Origin: Lachnospiraceae bacterium UBA3316
GTDB taxonomy: Bacteria; Bacillota; Clostridia; Lachnospirales; Lachnospiraceae
Direction of reading: 5' to 3'
Length of the DNA: 64,000 nucleotides
Assembly (NCBI GenBank): GCA_002361955.1
Contig: DESK01000032.1
Coordinates: forward strand, 1-64,000
A program made the position numbers and the translations under genes. This document shows, piece after piece, positions 17,183-26,042 of the stretch. Each line of letters begins with the position of its first letter. Position 1 is the first letter of the stretch. The notes under the pieces were generated by a model. That model ran no database searches, was not told the origin of the DNA, and saw only the letters and a list, made by a program, of their open reading frames with translations.

Positions 17183-17933
17183 TGCACTGCCTTCCTTCAT
17201 AAAAATGAAACCATAATCCAATTATGGCACAGAAAAGCACAAAGAGCAACGGACAGATGACCCACCCTGTCTCCTTCAGGTCGAAGAAAAAACTATCTGT
17301 TTTATTTTGTGCGATCCTTCCACATAATAGCATGACGCCCCTTGCGCTCCAGGTACAGGGAAAGAATTTCCATCTCCCCTCTCCCAACCCGGTAAGAAAC
17401 AGAGCAGACAGCAGGGATTGGGAGACACCGACACACTGGGATATCGTCCCGGAGAATTGAAGATTCCAAAAGAGATGCTCCAGGTACAGCGGCACGCTGC
17501 CCAGGAAGAGTACAAGGATCATCCACAGATACCAGCTTGCCGAAAGGCCTTCTTTTCCCAGGAGCACACGGTATCCCGTTCCAAAGAGGAACACTCCGCT
17601 GGAAATCGACGACAGGCATAGCCCTGCAAGGGCCAGTCCTTTGACTGCCAGTCCATTCCATTTATGCGGATAGCTTCCAAGAAAAAACTGAAAATGATTC
17701 TGTTCCTCCAGCCTGATATTGCCTGCGCAAAGGACACTGACCAGAAAAGGCAATGCCATCCCGGCCAATTCCATATATCCTGAAATCTGTGCCTGTTCGC
17801 TCCATCCCGCAAACCGGTAATACAGCAAAAACAGACCGCTTGCCAACAGCGGAATAGCGATCGAAAGGGGATATAAAAGGGTATGGCGCATTTTCAGAAA
17901 TTCTGTCCGGATTCCCCGCAGTATGACTTTCAT
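17175..17933 (-). CDS. ABC-2 type permease, lantibiotic-immunity LanG/MutG-like subunit
   Basis: The 252-residue protein has about six hydrophobic segments in the LanG/MutG pattern, beginning MKVILRGIRTEFLKMRHTLL and ending in a cytoplasmic tail. It would form the membrane channel with the next permease and the ATPase, exporting or displacing membrane-active peptides from the cell envelope. The start overlaps the upstream permease stop by four bases (ATGA), and the end overlaps the regulator start. Assignment to the MutG subgroup rests on length, position and topology more than on a single motif. Confidence 0.8.
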   Translation of the reverse strand: MKVILRGIRTEFLKMRHTLLYPLSIAIPLLASGLFLLYYRFAGWSEQAQISGYMELAGMALPFLVSVLCAGNIRLEEQNHFQFFLGSYPHKWNGLAVKGLALAGLCLSSISSGVFLFGTGYRVLLGKEGLSASWYLWMILVLFLGSVPLYLEHLFWNLQFSGTISQCVGVSQSLLSALFLTGLGEGRWKFFPCTWSARGVMLLCGRIAQNKTDSFFFDLKETGWVICPLLFVLFCAIIGLWFHFYEGRQCND

Positions 17934-18697
17934 TCGGAAGCCACCTGCCTTTCAAACCATCTCCTGCTCACCAGCCAGAATAAAAAGAACCAAAACAGCA
18001 CGGCCGGGATTCCGATCAGCAGATTCTCCATCCCTGCAAGCTCCGGCGAGTAGGTCATCTGTCCTGGCTGCAGGAGCAGGCCGTTTGGCAAGACGCCCAA
18101 TAACGGGCATAGCAACCGTGAGGTGATGGCTCCCGGAACCAGCGCGAACCATGGCCTCAGGGAAACCGTGACAGAAAAGACCGCGTAACATCCCATATGA
18201 ACCACAAGCATCAGAAAGGTTCCCATTTTCTGGATCAGGAACAGGCAAAAGGGGATCTGCCAAAGGGTCGTCACCCACATCACAATCCCTGCCAGGATTT
18301 GTCTGCCAAAGGATGGCGCCACAATATACGTTATATGGAATACTATCTCCATACCTTTGCCGATCAGCATCGTAAAGAGCACGACACAGACCACTGAAAT
18401 CCCAGAGACAGCGACTCCCACCAGAATCTTGGCATCCCAGATCTTTCCCATATCGCAAGGCAGAGACCATATGGTGTAATTCTTCTTCCTCTTTTCCTTT
18501 TCGCCAATCATACTGCAAAGAATTCCGAGAAAACCTGGGTATAAAGCCATATACCACCAGTTATAGCTGTCTACCGCAAAAAAATTATGTGTCAGCCAGG
18601 CGGCCAGCAATACTGTGACAAGAGGCATCATAACCGTCATAATTTTCATAGGCGTGCGGCGGTATTTCAATCCTTCTGCTAAAATATACGGTTTCAT
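17930..18697 (-). CDS. ABC-2 type permease, lantibiotic-immunity LanE/MutE-like subunit
   Basis: The 255-residue membrane protein begins MKPYILAEGLKYRRTPMKIM and has six predicted membrane segments. The segment YNWWYMALYPGFLGILC resembles the MutE/EpiE signature, as does SMIGEKEKRKKNYTIWSLPC just after it. It pairs with the LanG-like permease and the ATPase. The start overlaps the ATPase stop by four bases (ATGA). The transporter would protect against lantibiotic-type peptides, but no lantibiotic biosynthesis genes lie in the window, so the role would be resistance and not self-immunity. Confidence 0.85.
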   Translation of the reverse strand: MKPYILAEGLKYRRTPMKIMTVMMPLVTVLLAAWLTHNFFAVDSYNWWYMALYPGFLGILCSMIGEKEKRKKNYTIWSLPCDMGKIWDAKILVGVAVSGISVVCVVLFTMLIGKGMEIVFHITYIVAPSFGRQILAGIVMWVTTLWQIPFCLFLIQKMGTFLMLVVHMGCYAVFSVTVSLRPWFALVPGAITSRLLCPLLGVLPNGLLLQPGQMTYSPELAGMENLLIGIPAVLFWFFLFWLVSRRWFERQVASE

Positions 18698-19398
18698 TTC
18701 TCTTCCCTTCCTTTCCCGGCAACTTCCATAAACAAGGCCTCCAGGTCTTCCTGTTCCTCCATCCTCCCCTCAAAGCCCAGCCTTCCCTCTGAGATGATCC
18801 CGATGTAATCGGCCGTCTGTTCGACCTCGCTTAAAATATGGCTGGATAGCATAACGGTAATCCCCTGTTCAGGAAAACTCCGTATCAGCTTCCTCAATTC
18901 CTGTATTCCCAACGGATCCAGCCCGTTGATCGGCTCATCCAGCACCAACAATTTTGGGTGATTCAAAAGAGCCAGCGCGATCCCAAGCCTCTGCTTCATT
19001 CCAAGAGAAAATGCTCCTGCCTTCTTCCTTCCCGTATCCCCAAGGTCTGTCAACGCAAGCACCTCCCGCATACGCTCCTGGTCAATGCCTAAGAGCAGGG
19101 CGCGCACCTTCAGGTTTTCCCATGCGGTGAGGTTTTCGTAAATAGGCGGCGTCTCGATCAACGCGCCGATTTCCGACAGATGCTCCCTCGACCATTTGCG
19201 GCCTTGAAAAAAAATCTCCCCTGAAGTCGGTCTCAAAAGTCCCGTCATCATCTTCAAAAGAGTTGATTTTCCCGCGCCGTTCGGACCCAACAGCCCATAG
19301 ACACAGTTTCTGGGTATTTTCATCGTAACCTCTTTTAATACTTTTTGCCCTTTAAATTCCTTGGAAAGATTCCTGACAACCATGATGTGATCTTCCAT
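18694..19398 (-). CDS. ABC transporter ATPase, lantibiotic-protection (LanF/CprA-like)
   Basis: The 234-residue ATPase has Walker A LLGPNGAGKSTLLKMM (near 35-50), Q-loop region ALIETPPIYENLTAWEN, signature FSLGMKQRLGIALALLN, Walker B KLLVLDEPINGLDP and the H-loop in VMLSSHILSEVEQTAD. The SLGMKQRLGIA signature fits the drug/lantibiotic-exporter group. It is the first gene of the five-gene unit. GCAGGAGGTACGGAA precedes the ATG. Confidence 0.92.
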   Translation of the reverse strand: MEDHIMVVRNLSKEFKGQKVLKEVTMKIPRNCVYGLLGPNGAGKSTLLKMMTGLLRPTSGEIFFQGRKWSREHLSEIGALIETPPIYENLTAWENLKVRALLLGIDQERMREVLALTDLGDTGRKKAGAFSLGMKQRLGIALALLNHPKLLVLDEPINGLDPLGIQELRKLIRSFPEQGITVMLSSHILSEVEQTADYIGIISEGRLGFEGRMEEQEDLEALFMEVAGKGREEK

Positions 19399-19426
19399 TT
19401 CCGTACCTCCTGCTTTTAAATTTCAT

Positions 19427-19452
19427 CCTTAGTGTAAAGTACATTTCTAAGG
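19427..19452. promoter_or_regulatory. 26-bp dyad upstream of the peptide-resistance operon
   Basis: CCTTAG and CTAAGG are arranged as an inverted pair around a 14-base core rich in A and T with a central GTAC. The distance to the ATPase ATG is about 30 bases, so the site would overlap the promoter or the transcription start. It is a good candidate for binding of the operon's own response regulator. No clear -35/-10 pair was found, which would suit an activator-dependent promoter. Confidence 0.5.
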
Positions 19453-19470
19453 AATTCATAAGGACGAAAA

Positions 19471-19509
19471 ATTTTTAGCGGGAGCGCCTTTTCCCAAGAC
19501 GCTCCCGCT
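19471..19509 (-). terminator. Intrinsic terminator downstream of rarA
   Basis: AGCGGGAGCG (19477-19486) pairs perfectly with CGCTCCCGCT (19500-19509). On the minus strand the stem is followed by AAAAATTTTT. It separates rarA from the peptide-resistance operon. Confidence 0.85.
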
Positions 19510-19536
19510 CGTTCAAAAAACCATATACCTCTTCCG

Positions 19537-20850
19537 CTATTCTCTCACCCACTTCAAATAAGCCGCAATCTCCTTCTCATATCCATTTTCGCTTGGCTCA
19601 TAGAATTTTGCGTCTCCCAGCTCCTCCGGCAGATAGCGCTGCCTGGAAAAATGCTTGGGGAAGTCGTGGGCATACTCGTAATCCAGGCCGTGCCCCAGCT
19701 TGGCGGCCCCTTTATAGTGGGAATCCTGCAAATGGGGAGGCACCGTGGCCTTCTTTTGCCTTACCGACTCCATAGCGCCGTAGATCGCGTTTGTGCAGGA
19801 ATTGCTCTTCGGCGCGGAGGCCACATAGATCGCCGCCTGGGCCAGGATAAGCTGGGCCTCCGGCATCCCTACCCGCTCGGACGCCTGGGCCGCCGCCACT
19901 GCCACCTGGATGGCCTGGGGATCCGCGTTTCCCACGTCCTCGGAAGCACAGATCATAATACGCCTGGCCACAAACGTAACGCTCTCCCCCGCATAGAGCA
20001 TCCTGGCTAAATAGTAGACTGCGGCGTCCGGATCCGACCCCCGCATGCTTTTGATAAAAGCGGAGATCGTGTCATAGTGGCTGTCGCCCGCTTTGTCGTA
20101 CCTCACCGCCCGCTTCTGGATGCATTCTGCAACTACATCCAGCGTAATATGTATTTTCCCGTCTTCGCTGCGGCCCGTGGTCAGCACGCCAAGCTCAATG
20201 GCGTTTAAGGCCGCCCTGGCGTCGCCTCCTGCCATGTCCGCCAGAAACTCCGCCGCCTCCTCATCAATCACGGCGTCATAGGCGCCCATGCCTCTCTCCT
20301 TATCGAAAACCGCCCGCCGGATCAGCTCCCTGATATCCTGCTTCTCCAGGGGCTTCAGCTCAAAGATGACCGACCGGGAGAGCAGCGCCCCGTTGACCTC
20401 AAAATAAGGGTTCTCCGTAGTGGCTCCGATCAGGATCAATGTTCCGTCCTCCACGAAAGGAAGCAGGTAATCCTGCTGCCCCTTATTAAACCGGTGGATC
20501 TCGTCCACAAAGAGAATCGTGCGCTTACCGTACATCCCCAGGCAGTCCTTCGCCTTCTTCACCACCTCTTCCATATCCTTTTTCCCCGCCACCGTAGCGT
20601 TGATCTGCGTAAACTCGGCGCTGGTGGTATTGGCGATCACCTTGGCAAGCGTCGTCTTTCCCGTTCCCGGAGGCCCGTAAAAGATAACCGAACTGATCTT
20701 GTCCGCCTGGATCGCCCGGTAGAGCAGCTTGTCCTTCCCGATGATATGCTGCTGCCCCACCACCTCGTCCAAAGTTCTCGGCCGAAGCCGGGACGCCAGA
20801 GGCGCCTCTGTCTCCATGGTATTCTTTCTCATATAATCAAATAAATCCAT
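19537..20850 (-). CDS. rarA: Replication-associated recombination protein RarA (MgsA), AAA+ ATPase
   Basis: RarA is a AAA+ ATPase acting at stalled replication forks, related to clamp-loader subunits. The 437-residue length is usual. The N terminus PLASRLRPRTLDEVVGQQH is typical, with Walker A YGPPGTGKTTLAKVIA near 58, Walker B TILFVDEIHRFNKGQQD, sensor 1 LIGATTENPYFEVN, and a C-terminal tetramerisation domain containing VAAAQASERVGMPEAQL and GYEYAHDFP-like text. AAGGAGGATACG precedes the ATG. The upstream deacetylase ends ten bases away in the same direction, so both may share a transcript. Confidence 0.95.
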   Translation of the reverse strand: MDLFDYMRKNTMETEAPLASRLRPRTLDEVVGQQHIIGKDKLLYRAIQADKISSVIFYGPPGTGKTTLAKVIANTTSAEFTQINATVAGKKDMEEVVKKAKDCLGMYGKRTILFVDEIHRFNKGQQDYLLPFVEDGTLILIGATTENPYFEVNGALLSRSVIFELKPLEKQDIRELIRRAVFDKERGMGAYDAVIDEEAAEFLADMAGGDARAALNAIELGVLTTGRSEDGKIHITLDVVAECIQKRAVRYDKAGDSHYDTISAFIKSMRGSDPDAAVYYLARMLYAGESVTFVARRIMICASEDVGNADPQAIQVAVAAAQASERVGMPEAQLILAQAAIYVASAPKSNSCTNAIYGAMESVRQKKATVPPHLQDSHYKGAAKLGHGLDYEYAHDFPKHFSRQRYLPEELGDAKFYEPSENGYEKEIAAYLKWVRE

Positions 20851-20860
20851 CGTATCCTCC

Positions 20861-21523
20861 TTACTCCAGGATCAACTCATCCACCGTCACGAATTCATAC
20901 CCCTGTTTTTTCAAAAGATCCACAATACGGAGGGCGGCGTCCACAGAAGAGTCATAAAAATCATGGAGCAGGATGATGCTGTCCCCCTTCACCTGATCCA
21001 TGACCCTCCTTACCACCTCATCCGCGTTTTTTGTCGTCCAATCCAGGGAATCCACAGACCACAGCACAGGAAACATCTCAAAGCCGCAGTCCAGCGTCTT
21101 ATCCCATTCTCCAAAGGGCGGACGGATATATTCCGTTTTCTTTCCGGTGATCTCCTCCACGGCCTCGCTGGTCCTTGTGATTTGCTCGCAGGCTTTAGGT
21201 GCTTCCATGCCTGTGATCTTCACATGGTCATACGTATGGTTTCCGATCAGGTGCCCCTCCTCGTCCATACGGCGTATGATATCCTCGCGGCCCTCAATAT
21301 TTTTCCCCACCACAAAAAACGTGGCCTTTACCTCTCTTTCTTTCAGCCCTTCCAGAAGCCTCGGCGTACAGAGAGGGTGGGGCCCGTCGTCAAAGGTCAG
21401 GGCCACCCTGGGCTTTACTTCCTCCGTCTGCGCGCCGTATGCCCGGCCATATGTAAAAAACAAGCTTCCAAGCAGCACTGCTGCCAAAAATACCAGACTT
21501 TTTCCCTGTCTCACCAAACTCAA
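20861..21523 (-). CDS. Secreted polysaccharide deacetylase (NodB domain)
   Basis: The 220-residue protein has a signal peptide (SLVFLAAVLLGSLFFTYGRA) and a NodB domain covering the rest. Catalytic Asp and metal site are in ALTFDDGPHP (near 40), the two metal histidines in GNHTYDHVKI, motif 3 in IRPPFGEWDK, motif 4 in SVDSLDWTTK, and the final His in IILLHDFYDS. It would remove acetyl groups from a wall or surface glycan, most likely peptidoglycan N-acetylglucosamine or a related polymer. The start is a TTG at 21523 after GGCGG; a second TTG and a GTG just downstream are alternatives. It precedes rarA by ten bases. Confidence 0.88.
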   Translation of the reverse strand: MSLVRQGKSLVFLAAVLLGSLFFTYGRAYGAQTEEVKPRVALTFDDGPHPLCTPRLLEGLKEREVKATFFVVGKNIEGREDIIRRMDEEGHLIGNHTYDHVKITGMEAPKACEQITRTSEAVEEITGKKTEYIRPPFGEWDKTLDCGFEMFPVLWSVDSLDWTTKNADEVVRRVMDQVKGDSIILLHDFYDSSVDAALRIVDLLKKQGYEFVTVDELILE

Positions 21524-21570
21524 CCGCCTGCGATACGAATTACACTATCTATATGCCGCCCGCGAAATTC

Positions 21571-21984
21571 CTATTCCCCGCTCTGCCCGCTTCCATTATA
21601 AAACTGTTCCCTGGCCTTGCGGCTGATATTCAGGCAAAATACATAGATGACCGCCCCGATGGCCGCCGACTCATTGGATTTGCCGATATGATAGATAAAA
21701 TAAAGCAGGGCGCAGTAGCCTGCCAGGTCTGTGAGAGTAAACTTCAGATATTGCTTTTTCTTTTCCGCCGTCATTCCCTGAAACTCCCCTAAAGCCGCAG
21801 GTTCCGCCACATCCAGCAGTATCCAGTAAAAGACGAGAAATACGGTCAGCACCACAAAGATACTCCCCTCTCCCATCAGCCCTCTGTTTTTCGCGCCAAA
21901 ACACAGCAGCACAGCCACAGCCAGCACCCCTAGGGCAAGGAGGCTGATCCTGTTACGCAGCGCCTGCTTTTTCTCCTGATCCAT
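21571..21984 (-). CDS. Small integral membrane protein, function unknown
   Basis: The 137-residue protein has about four hydrophobic segments: ISLLALGVLAVAVLLCF, FVVLTVFLVFYWILLDV, LAGYCALLYFIYHIG and AAIGAVIYVFCLNI. Charged loops (QGMTAEKKKQYLKF) separate them. GGGAGGAAACAAG precedes the ATG. No family was recognised. It lies in the same direction as the deacetylase gene with a 47-base gap, so it may be the first gene of that transcript. A role in the envelope is possible but not shown. Confidence 0.7.
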   Translation of the reverse strand: MDQEKKQALRNRISLLALGVLAVAVLLCFGAKNRGLMGEGSIFVVLTVFLVFYWILLDVAEPAALGEFQGMTAEKKKQYLKFTLTDLAGYCALLYFIYHIGKSNESAAIGAVIYVFCLNISRKAREQFYNGSGQSGE

Positions 21985-22130
21985 CTTGTTTCCTCCCGGA
22001 TATTTCTTTTCGTTTCCTAGTCATTATACAGGAAGCCCCCGGGGGATTCAACCGCAAATGCGCAATTGGGGGGTGGCACAACGATACCGAAAATGCTATA
22101 CTGGCCTTATACATATGAAAGGAGACAACT

Positions 22131-23108
22131 ATGAAAAAGAACATTTGGCATACCAGAAAGCTTCTGGCCATCCTGCTGCTGCTGGCCGGCGTTCTCCTGA
22201 TAGGGAAAACCTCTGCGAAAGCAGCCGAAAGCCGTTATTACGCGTCAATCAGCAACCTGGTTCAGGAAGAATGGGGGACAAACACCGCCGGCATCACCTG
22301 GAAACTGGAGTACGAGGGCTCCAGCAACACCGTGAAGACAGCCGGCTACAACATCTATCTGGGCACAGATTACAGCAACGTCGCCCTGGTAGGGACATCC
22401 TCCTCCACCTCCTACCGCTTCACCGGGCTTGAAGCAGGCAAAAAATATTATGTAAAGGTCGTCCCCTGCGGTGAGGACGGCTCTGAAGGCAGCTACCGCA
22501 GCTTCGCTCTGGAGACGATGCCCGCCCAGGTAAAGAATTTCCATCAGGATGTATGGTGGTTCTTTATCAAAAAGCTGGACGTCACCTGGGACCGCATCGA
22601 CACGGCAGACAAAATCGTCGTTTCCCTCTACAACAGCAAAGGAAAACGCGTCGGGAAGGCCCAAACCCTGCCCGGCTACAGCACCAGCGCCAGCTTTTCT
22701 AAGATGAAGGATGAGGTCTATACCGTAAAGATCCAGGCCTTCCGCACAGCGGGCGGAAAAACCTGGCAGACCCCGGTATCCAGCATCAAATGCTTCAACC
22801 AGGCGCGGATCACCTATTCCAAAGTCGTAAAGAACAAACTGACCGTCAAATGGGGAAAAGTAAAGGGAGCTACCGGCTACGACATCTATGTTTCCACCAA
22901 ACCCAAAAAAGGCTATAAAAAGGTAAAATCTGTGAAAGCCGGAACTTCAAAGGTGACACTCTCCAGATTCAACAGAAAAGCGTTCAATCCTAAAAAGACT
23001 TACTACATCTATGTGGAAACCAAAATAAAGAACGGCAAGAAAATAAACAAATCCGGCGCGCTCTACTACTGGAACACCAAGGATTCTTCCGACGGATATC
23101 TTAACTAA
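22131..23108 (+). CDS. Secreted fibronectin type III repeat protein
   Basis: The 325-residue protein starts with a signal peptide (MKKNIWHTRKLLAILLLLAG, cleavage probably after KAAE). About three Fn3-like beta sandwiches follow, with the typical W...Y pattern (AGYNIYLGTDYSNVALVG, then KLDVTWDRIDTADKIVVSLY). The last unit is lysine-rich (LTVKWGKVKGATGYDIYVS). No sorting signal or catalytic domain is visible, so it is probably released or bound to the wall by charge. The last unit resembles the Fn3 part of the cohesin-like protein at 47719-48783. AAAGGAGACAACT precedes the ATG. An extended -10 TGC-TATACT is found about 30 bases upstream (hexamer 22100-22105). Confidence 0.8.
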   Translation: MKKNIWHTRKLLAILLLLAGVLLIGKTSAKAAESRYYASISNLVQEEWGTNTAGITWKLEYEGSSNTVKTAGYNIYLGTDYSNVALVGTSSSTSYRFTGLEAGKKYYVKVVPCGEDGSEGSYRSFALETMPAQVKNFHQDVWWFFIKKLDVTWDRIDTADKIVVSLYNSKGKRVGKAQTLPGYSTSASFSKMKDEVYTVKIQAFRTAGGKTWQTPVSSIKCFNQARITYSKVVKNKLTVKWGKVKGATGYDIYVSTKPKKGYKKVKSVKAGTSKVTLSRFNRKAFNPKKTYYIYVETKIKNGKKINKSGALYYWNTKDSSDGYLN

Positions 23109-23124
23109 GCCGGGGGAATGGCCT

Positions 23125-23781
23125 ATGAGAGAACGAATTTTTAACGCGGACAACAAATTTTTTGGATTTATGGGAAAGGCCGCGGATCTGATCATCCTGA
23201 ACATCCTCTTCGTGGTGTGCAGCCTTCCCATCGTTACCATCGGGGCGTCCGTGACCGCTATGTATTATGTAACCCTTAAAATGATAAAAAACGAGGAGTC
23301 CTATATCTCCCGAAGCTTTTTTAAATCCTTTAAGCAGAATTTTAAGCAGGCGACCATCCTCTGGCTGCCCCTTCTGGCTGTAGCCCTGCTGATCTGGTGC
23401 GATCTTTCCATCGTGAGCAGGGCCGCCGAGACAGTCGCCTTTTTCAAATGGTTCACCATTGCGATCTATTTTGTCATTCTCCTCTGGGGCATGGTGTTTC
23501 TATACGCCTTCCCTCTGCTGGCCAGATTTGACAATACCGTGCGGAACACCTTTCAAAACTCCTGGAAGATGGCCCTCTGCCACTTTCCCTGGACAATCCT
23601 GCTCCTGGCAGTGACCTGTGTTCCCATGTTTTTTACGCTGAACTACGGAGCCATCCTGATGGCCGGCCTGTTCTTCTGGCCCTCCATAGGGTTTGCCCTG
23701 ACTGCTTTTATCAATTCCCTGATCTTCACAAAGATCTTTTCCAGGTATATCCCTGAAGAAGAAGAGGGCGAACTCTCCTGA
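23125..23781 (+). CDS. YesL family membrane protein (DUF624)
   Basis: The 218-residue membrane protein matches the YesL/DUF624 family. Its N terminus holds FFGFMGKAADLIILNILFVV and CSLPIVTIGASVTAMYYVTL, followed by KNEESYISRSFFKSFKQNFK and four further membrane segments. YesL proteins are often coded near carbohydrate transport or polysaccharide-use genes, but their molecular role is unproven. GGGGGAATGGCCT precedes the ATG, 16 bases after the Fn3 gene, so the two form an operon. Confidence 0.88.
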   Translation: MRERIFNADNKFFGFMGKAADLIILNILFVVCSLPIVTIGASVTAMYYVTLKMIKNEESYISRSFFKSFKQNFKQATILWLPLLAVALLIWCDLSIVSRAAETVAFFKWFTIAIYFVILLWGMVFLYAFPLLARFDNTVRNTFQNSWKMALCHFPWTILLLAVTCVPMFFTLNYGAILMAGLFFWPSIGFALTAFINSLIFTKIFSRYIPEEEEGELS

Positions 23782-23867
23782 TCACGAGATACCCTCCCTC
23801 TGCAACGTTCACACGTTAGCGGCATCCGCCAAATGTGCGCACAGGCACCTGGCGCATTGCCCCCATA

Positions 23868-23908
23868 AAAAAGCTACGGCAAGGCTGCCCTCCGCAGTCT
23901 TGCCGTAG
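23868..23908 (-). terminator. Intrinsic terminator of the DUF1002 gene
   Basis: CTACGGCAAG (23874-23883) pairs with CTTGCCGTAG (23899-23908), with CTGC/GCAG continuing the stem inward. On the minus strand the stem is followed by CTTTTTTA. It may also slow transcripts from the convergent YesL operon. Confidence 0.85.
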
Positions 23909-23942
23909 TTTCATCTCATGGCCTTTCGGCCGAAACATCCTC

Positions 23943-24842
23943 TCATTTTGAAAAGAGATTCTGGAAAAATCCCACGATCGCGTCCACGATGCGCGTAAAG
24001 AAATTCCCCACGCTTTCCGTATCAAAGTGGAAATCCAGGCTGTCCAGCTTATTGTACAGCTCCTGGGCCTGTTCCTTGATCGCGTCCACATTCAGGTCCA
24101 GGCCGTCGATCTTATCCATCAGCCCCGCAATCTTGTCCCTGTCCTCATCAGACAGAGAAACGTCCAGCTCTTCGGCTGCCTGTCCCACCAGCGCCTCGAT
24201 ATCCTCCCTGCTCTTTACGGAGCCCTCCGCGACCTTCTGCTTCACCAGGGCCATCAGCTCCTCCACCTTTTGGGAGTCGCCCACATTTTCCACAATCTCC
24301 CCTGTGATGACCAGCTCGTTGTTGGCTGCGTCCATATTCACCTCCGGGATTTCCTCCCCCGTCATCGTCTCATAGGCTTTGATGGCTCCCACAAGAGCCG
24401 CCGTGCCGGAGATGGAGAAAGGCCCTGCCACCGTGATATCCGCATCCTCCACGCCCGCCGTGATCAGGGCGTTCCGGTACATACCCGCCGTACAGTAGGA
24501 AATATTGCTGGTATCCACATGGATGCCGCTTCCCGCTTCCCTTCCCACCACCTTTACAGAGGAAAGGGCCCTGCTGCCGATAATACTGTTGTCCAGGTAT
24601 TCGTCCAGGTACGCGTGTTCATCTGCGTTCGTCACTGTGATCACATCATAATTGCCCAGCTCCTGCTCCGTAACCCCCAGAAGCCTTAAGACCGTCTCCC
24701 TCTCCTGGGCTTTCAAATCTGCTCCCAACGCTAAAAACGGCTTATCCAGCACTGCGTCCACCCGGTCCGCAAGGGCTGTCGCCCCTGCCGCCAGGAAAAT
24801 TCCCGCCGCCAGCAGGGCCATCCAAATATTTTTCTTTTTCAT
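23943..24842 (-). CDS. DUF1002 domain secreted protein
   Basis: The 299-residue protein has a signal peptide (WMALLAAGIFLAAGATALA) and the DUF1002 domain, beginning ALGADLKAQERETVLRLLGV. It contains NADEHAYLDEYLDNSIIGSR, SSVKVVGREAGSGIHVDTSN and ITVAGPFSISGTAALVGA. The C-terminal 120 residues are acidic helices, partly coiled coil, that end in a hydrophobic amphipathic tail (FFTRIVDAIVGFFQNLFSK). That tail may attach the protein to the membrane surface. The family is common in Firmicutes but its function is unknown. GAGGTGAAGGTAAG precedes the ATG. Confidence 0.88.
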   Translation of the reverse strand: MKKKNIWMALLAAGIFLAAGATALADRVDAVLDKPFLALGADLKAQERETVLRLLGVTEQELGNYDVITVTNADEHAYLDEYLDNSIIGSRALSSVKVVGREAGSGIHVDTSNISYCTAGMYRNALITAGVEDADITVAGPFSISGTAALVGAIKAYETMTGEEIPEVNMDAANNELVITGEIVENVGDSQKVEELMALVKQKVAEGSVKSREDIEALVGQAAEELDVSLSDEDRDKIAGLMDKIDGLDLNVDAIKEQAQELYNKLDSLDFHFDTESVGNFFTRIVDAIVGFFQNLFSK

Positions 24843-24891
24843 CTTACCTTCACCTCTCTGTAAATTTCAGGAACGCATTTGGTCAGATCCA

Positions 24892-25854
24892 TCAGCCTCC
24901 CGTCGAATCGTTACCCTTTTTCCTCTCCAGACATTCGCCAATCCAGGTATACAACTCCCCATACACCTTCTCCCTGTCCGTCTCATTTAAAATCTCATGC
25001 CTGTCTCCCGGATACAGCCGGCATTTTACATTCCTCATGCCAAGCTCCTTAAACCTGATATACACCCGCATCACTCCCTTGCCGCAGGCGCCCACAGGAT
25101 CGTCTCCCCCGGAAACAAAAAGCACCGGAAGCTTCTTTGGCATTTTTGTCAGATAATTCTCCTTTAACAGCTTATACATACCCAGAAACATATTGTAATA
25201 GGCGTTCAGTGTAAAGCGGAAGGTACATCTCTCATCTGCCAGATACGCGTCCACAATCTTCTCATCCTTCGTAAGCCAGTCCTTGTCGGTACGCGGCTTT
25301 TTCATTCCCCGGTTATACCCGCCAAAAGCCATGGAGTCTACCAGCCTGCTGCGGCAATGCCATCCCTTCACCTGGGCCAAAAGCCTGCATACTGCCATCC
25401 CCAGCTTTAACGTGCCTGCGGAATGATACCCTGTCCCCATAATGACAGCTCCCGCCAGCCCCTTGCCGAAACAGCAGATATACTGCCTGGCAAGAAAAGA
25501 GCCCATGCTGTGTCCCAGCAGAAAATAAGGCGTCCGGGGATAATCCTCCTGTATCATCTTCCGCAGCCTGTGCAGATCACGGAGCAGCACGCAGTTCCCA
25601 TTCTCCTCAGCAAAATAGCCCAGATCCTCTTTGGAACGTACGGATTCCCCATGTCCCAGGTGGTCGTTTCCCACCACCAGAATCCCCCGCTTGGCCAGGT
25701 ACTCCGCAAATTCATCGTAGCGCTCCACATATTCGCACATGCCGTGAGAAATCTGAAGAATCGCCTTTACTTCCCCTTCCGGAATCCATTTGACTGCATG
25801 AATCAATGTAATGTGATCATTCGATAAAAATTGAATATGCTGCCTGATTACCAT
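24892..25854 (-). CDS. Alpha/beta hydrolase, monoacylglycerol lipase-like
   Basis: The 320-residue protein fits the serine aminopeptidase S33/lysophospholipase group. An oxyanion region (ILQISHGMCEYVERYDEFAE) lies near 33-52, followed by VVGNDHLGHGES. The nucleophile elbow is LLGHSMGSFLARQY (Ser near 118), the acid is in LFVSGGDDPVG, and the catalytic His is in YPGDRHEILNE. It would hydrolyse lipid-type esters in the cytoplasm; no signal peptide is visible. GGGGTGATATAG precedes the ATG. Confidence 0.88.
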   Translation of the reverse strand: MVIRQHIQFLSNDHITLIHAVKWIPEGEVKAILQISHGMCEYVERYDEFAEYLAKRGILVVGNDHLGHGESVRSKEDLGYFAEENGNCVLLRDLHRLRKMIQEDYPRTPYFLLGHSMGSFLARQYICCFGKGLAGAVIMGTGYHSAGTLKLGMAVCRLLAQVKGWHCRSRLVDSMAFGGYNRGMKKPRTDKDWLTKDEKIVDAYLADERCTFRFTLNAYYNMFLGMYKLLKENYLTKMPKKLPVLFVSGGDDPVGACGKGVMRVYIRFKELGMRNVKCRLYPGDRHEILNETDREKVYGELYTWIGECLERKKGNDSTGG

Positions 25855-25917
25855 CTATATCACCCCTTCTCTTTGTGCTCCAAAAGCCCTCTCCTCACAG
25901 CCTTTGGATTACCCCTA

Positions 25918-25945
25918 ACTATAACACACTTTTTCCTTAAACTCT
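25918..25945 (-). promoter_or_regulatory. Candidate promoter of the alpha/beta hydrolase gene
   Basis: An extended -10, TGT-TATAGT (hexamer 25918-25923), lies about 65 bases upstream of the ATG. Upstream comes AAAAAGTGTG. The 17 bases up to and including the -10 box are identical to those of the clpB promoter. The -35 match is weak. Confidence 0.55.
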
Positions 25946-25993
25946 TTAAAATTCTGTGAAAAATTTCCCCCTTTTCTCTGGTCCGTTTGCGTA

Positions 25994-26035
25994 TAAAAAA
26001 ATGTAACTGCCCAGTTCTCTCCTGAACAGTTACAT
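25994..26035 (-). terminator. Intrinsic terminator of the metG-tatD-rsmA operon
   Basis: ATGTAACTG (26001-26009) pairs with CAGTTACAT (26027-26035), with GTTC/GAAC extending the stem inside. On the minus strand a run of T follows (TTTTTTTATA). It begins a few bases after the rsmA stop. Confidence 0.88.
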
Positions 26036-26042
26036 CTCTTTT

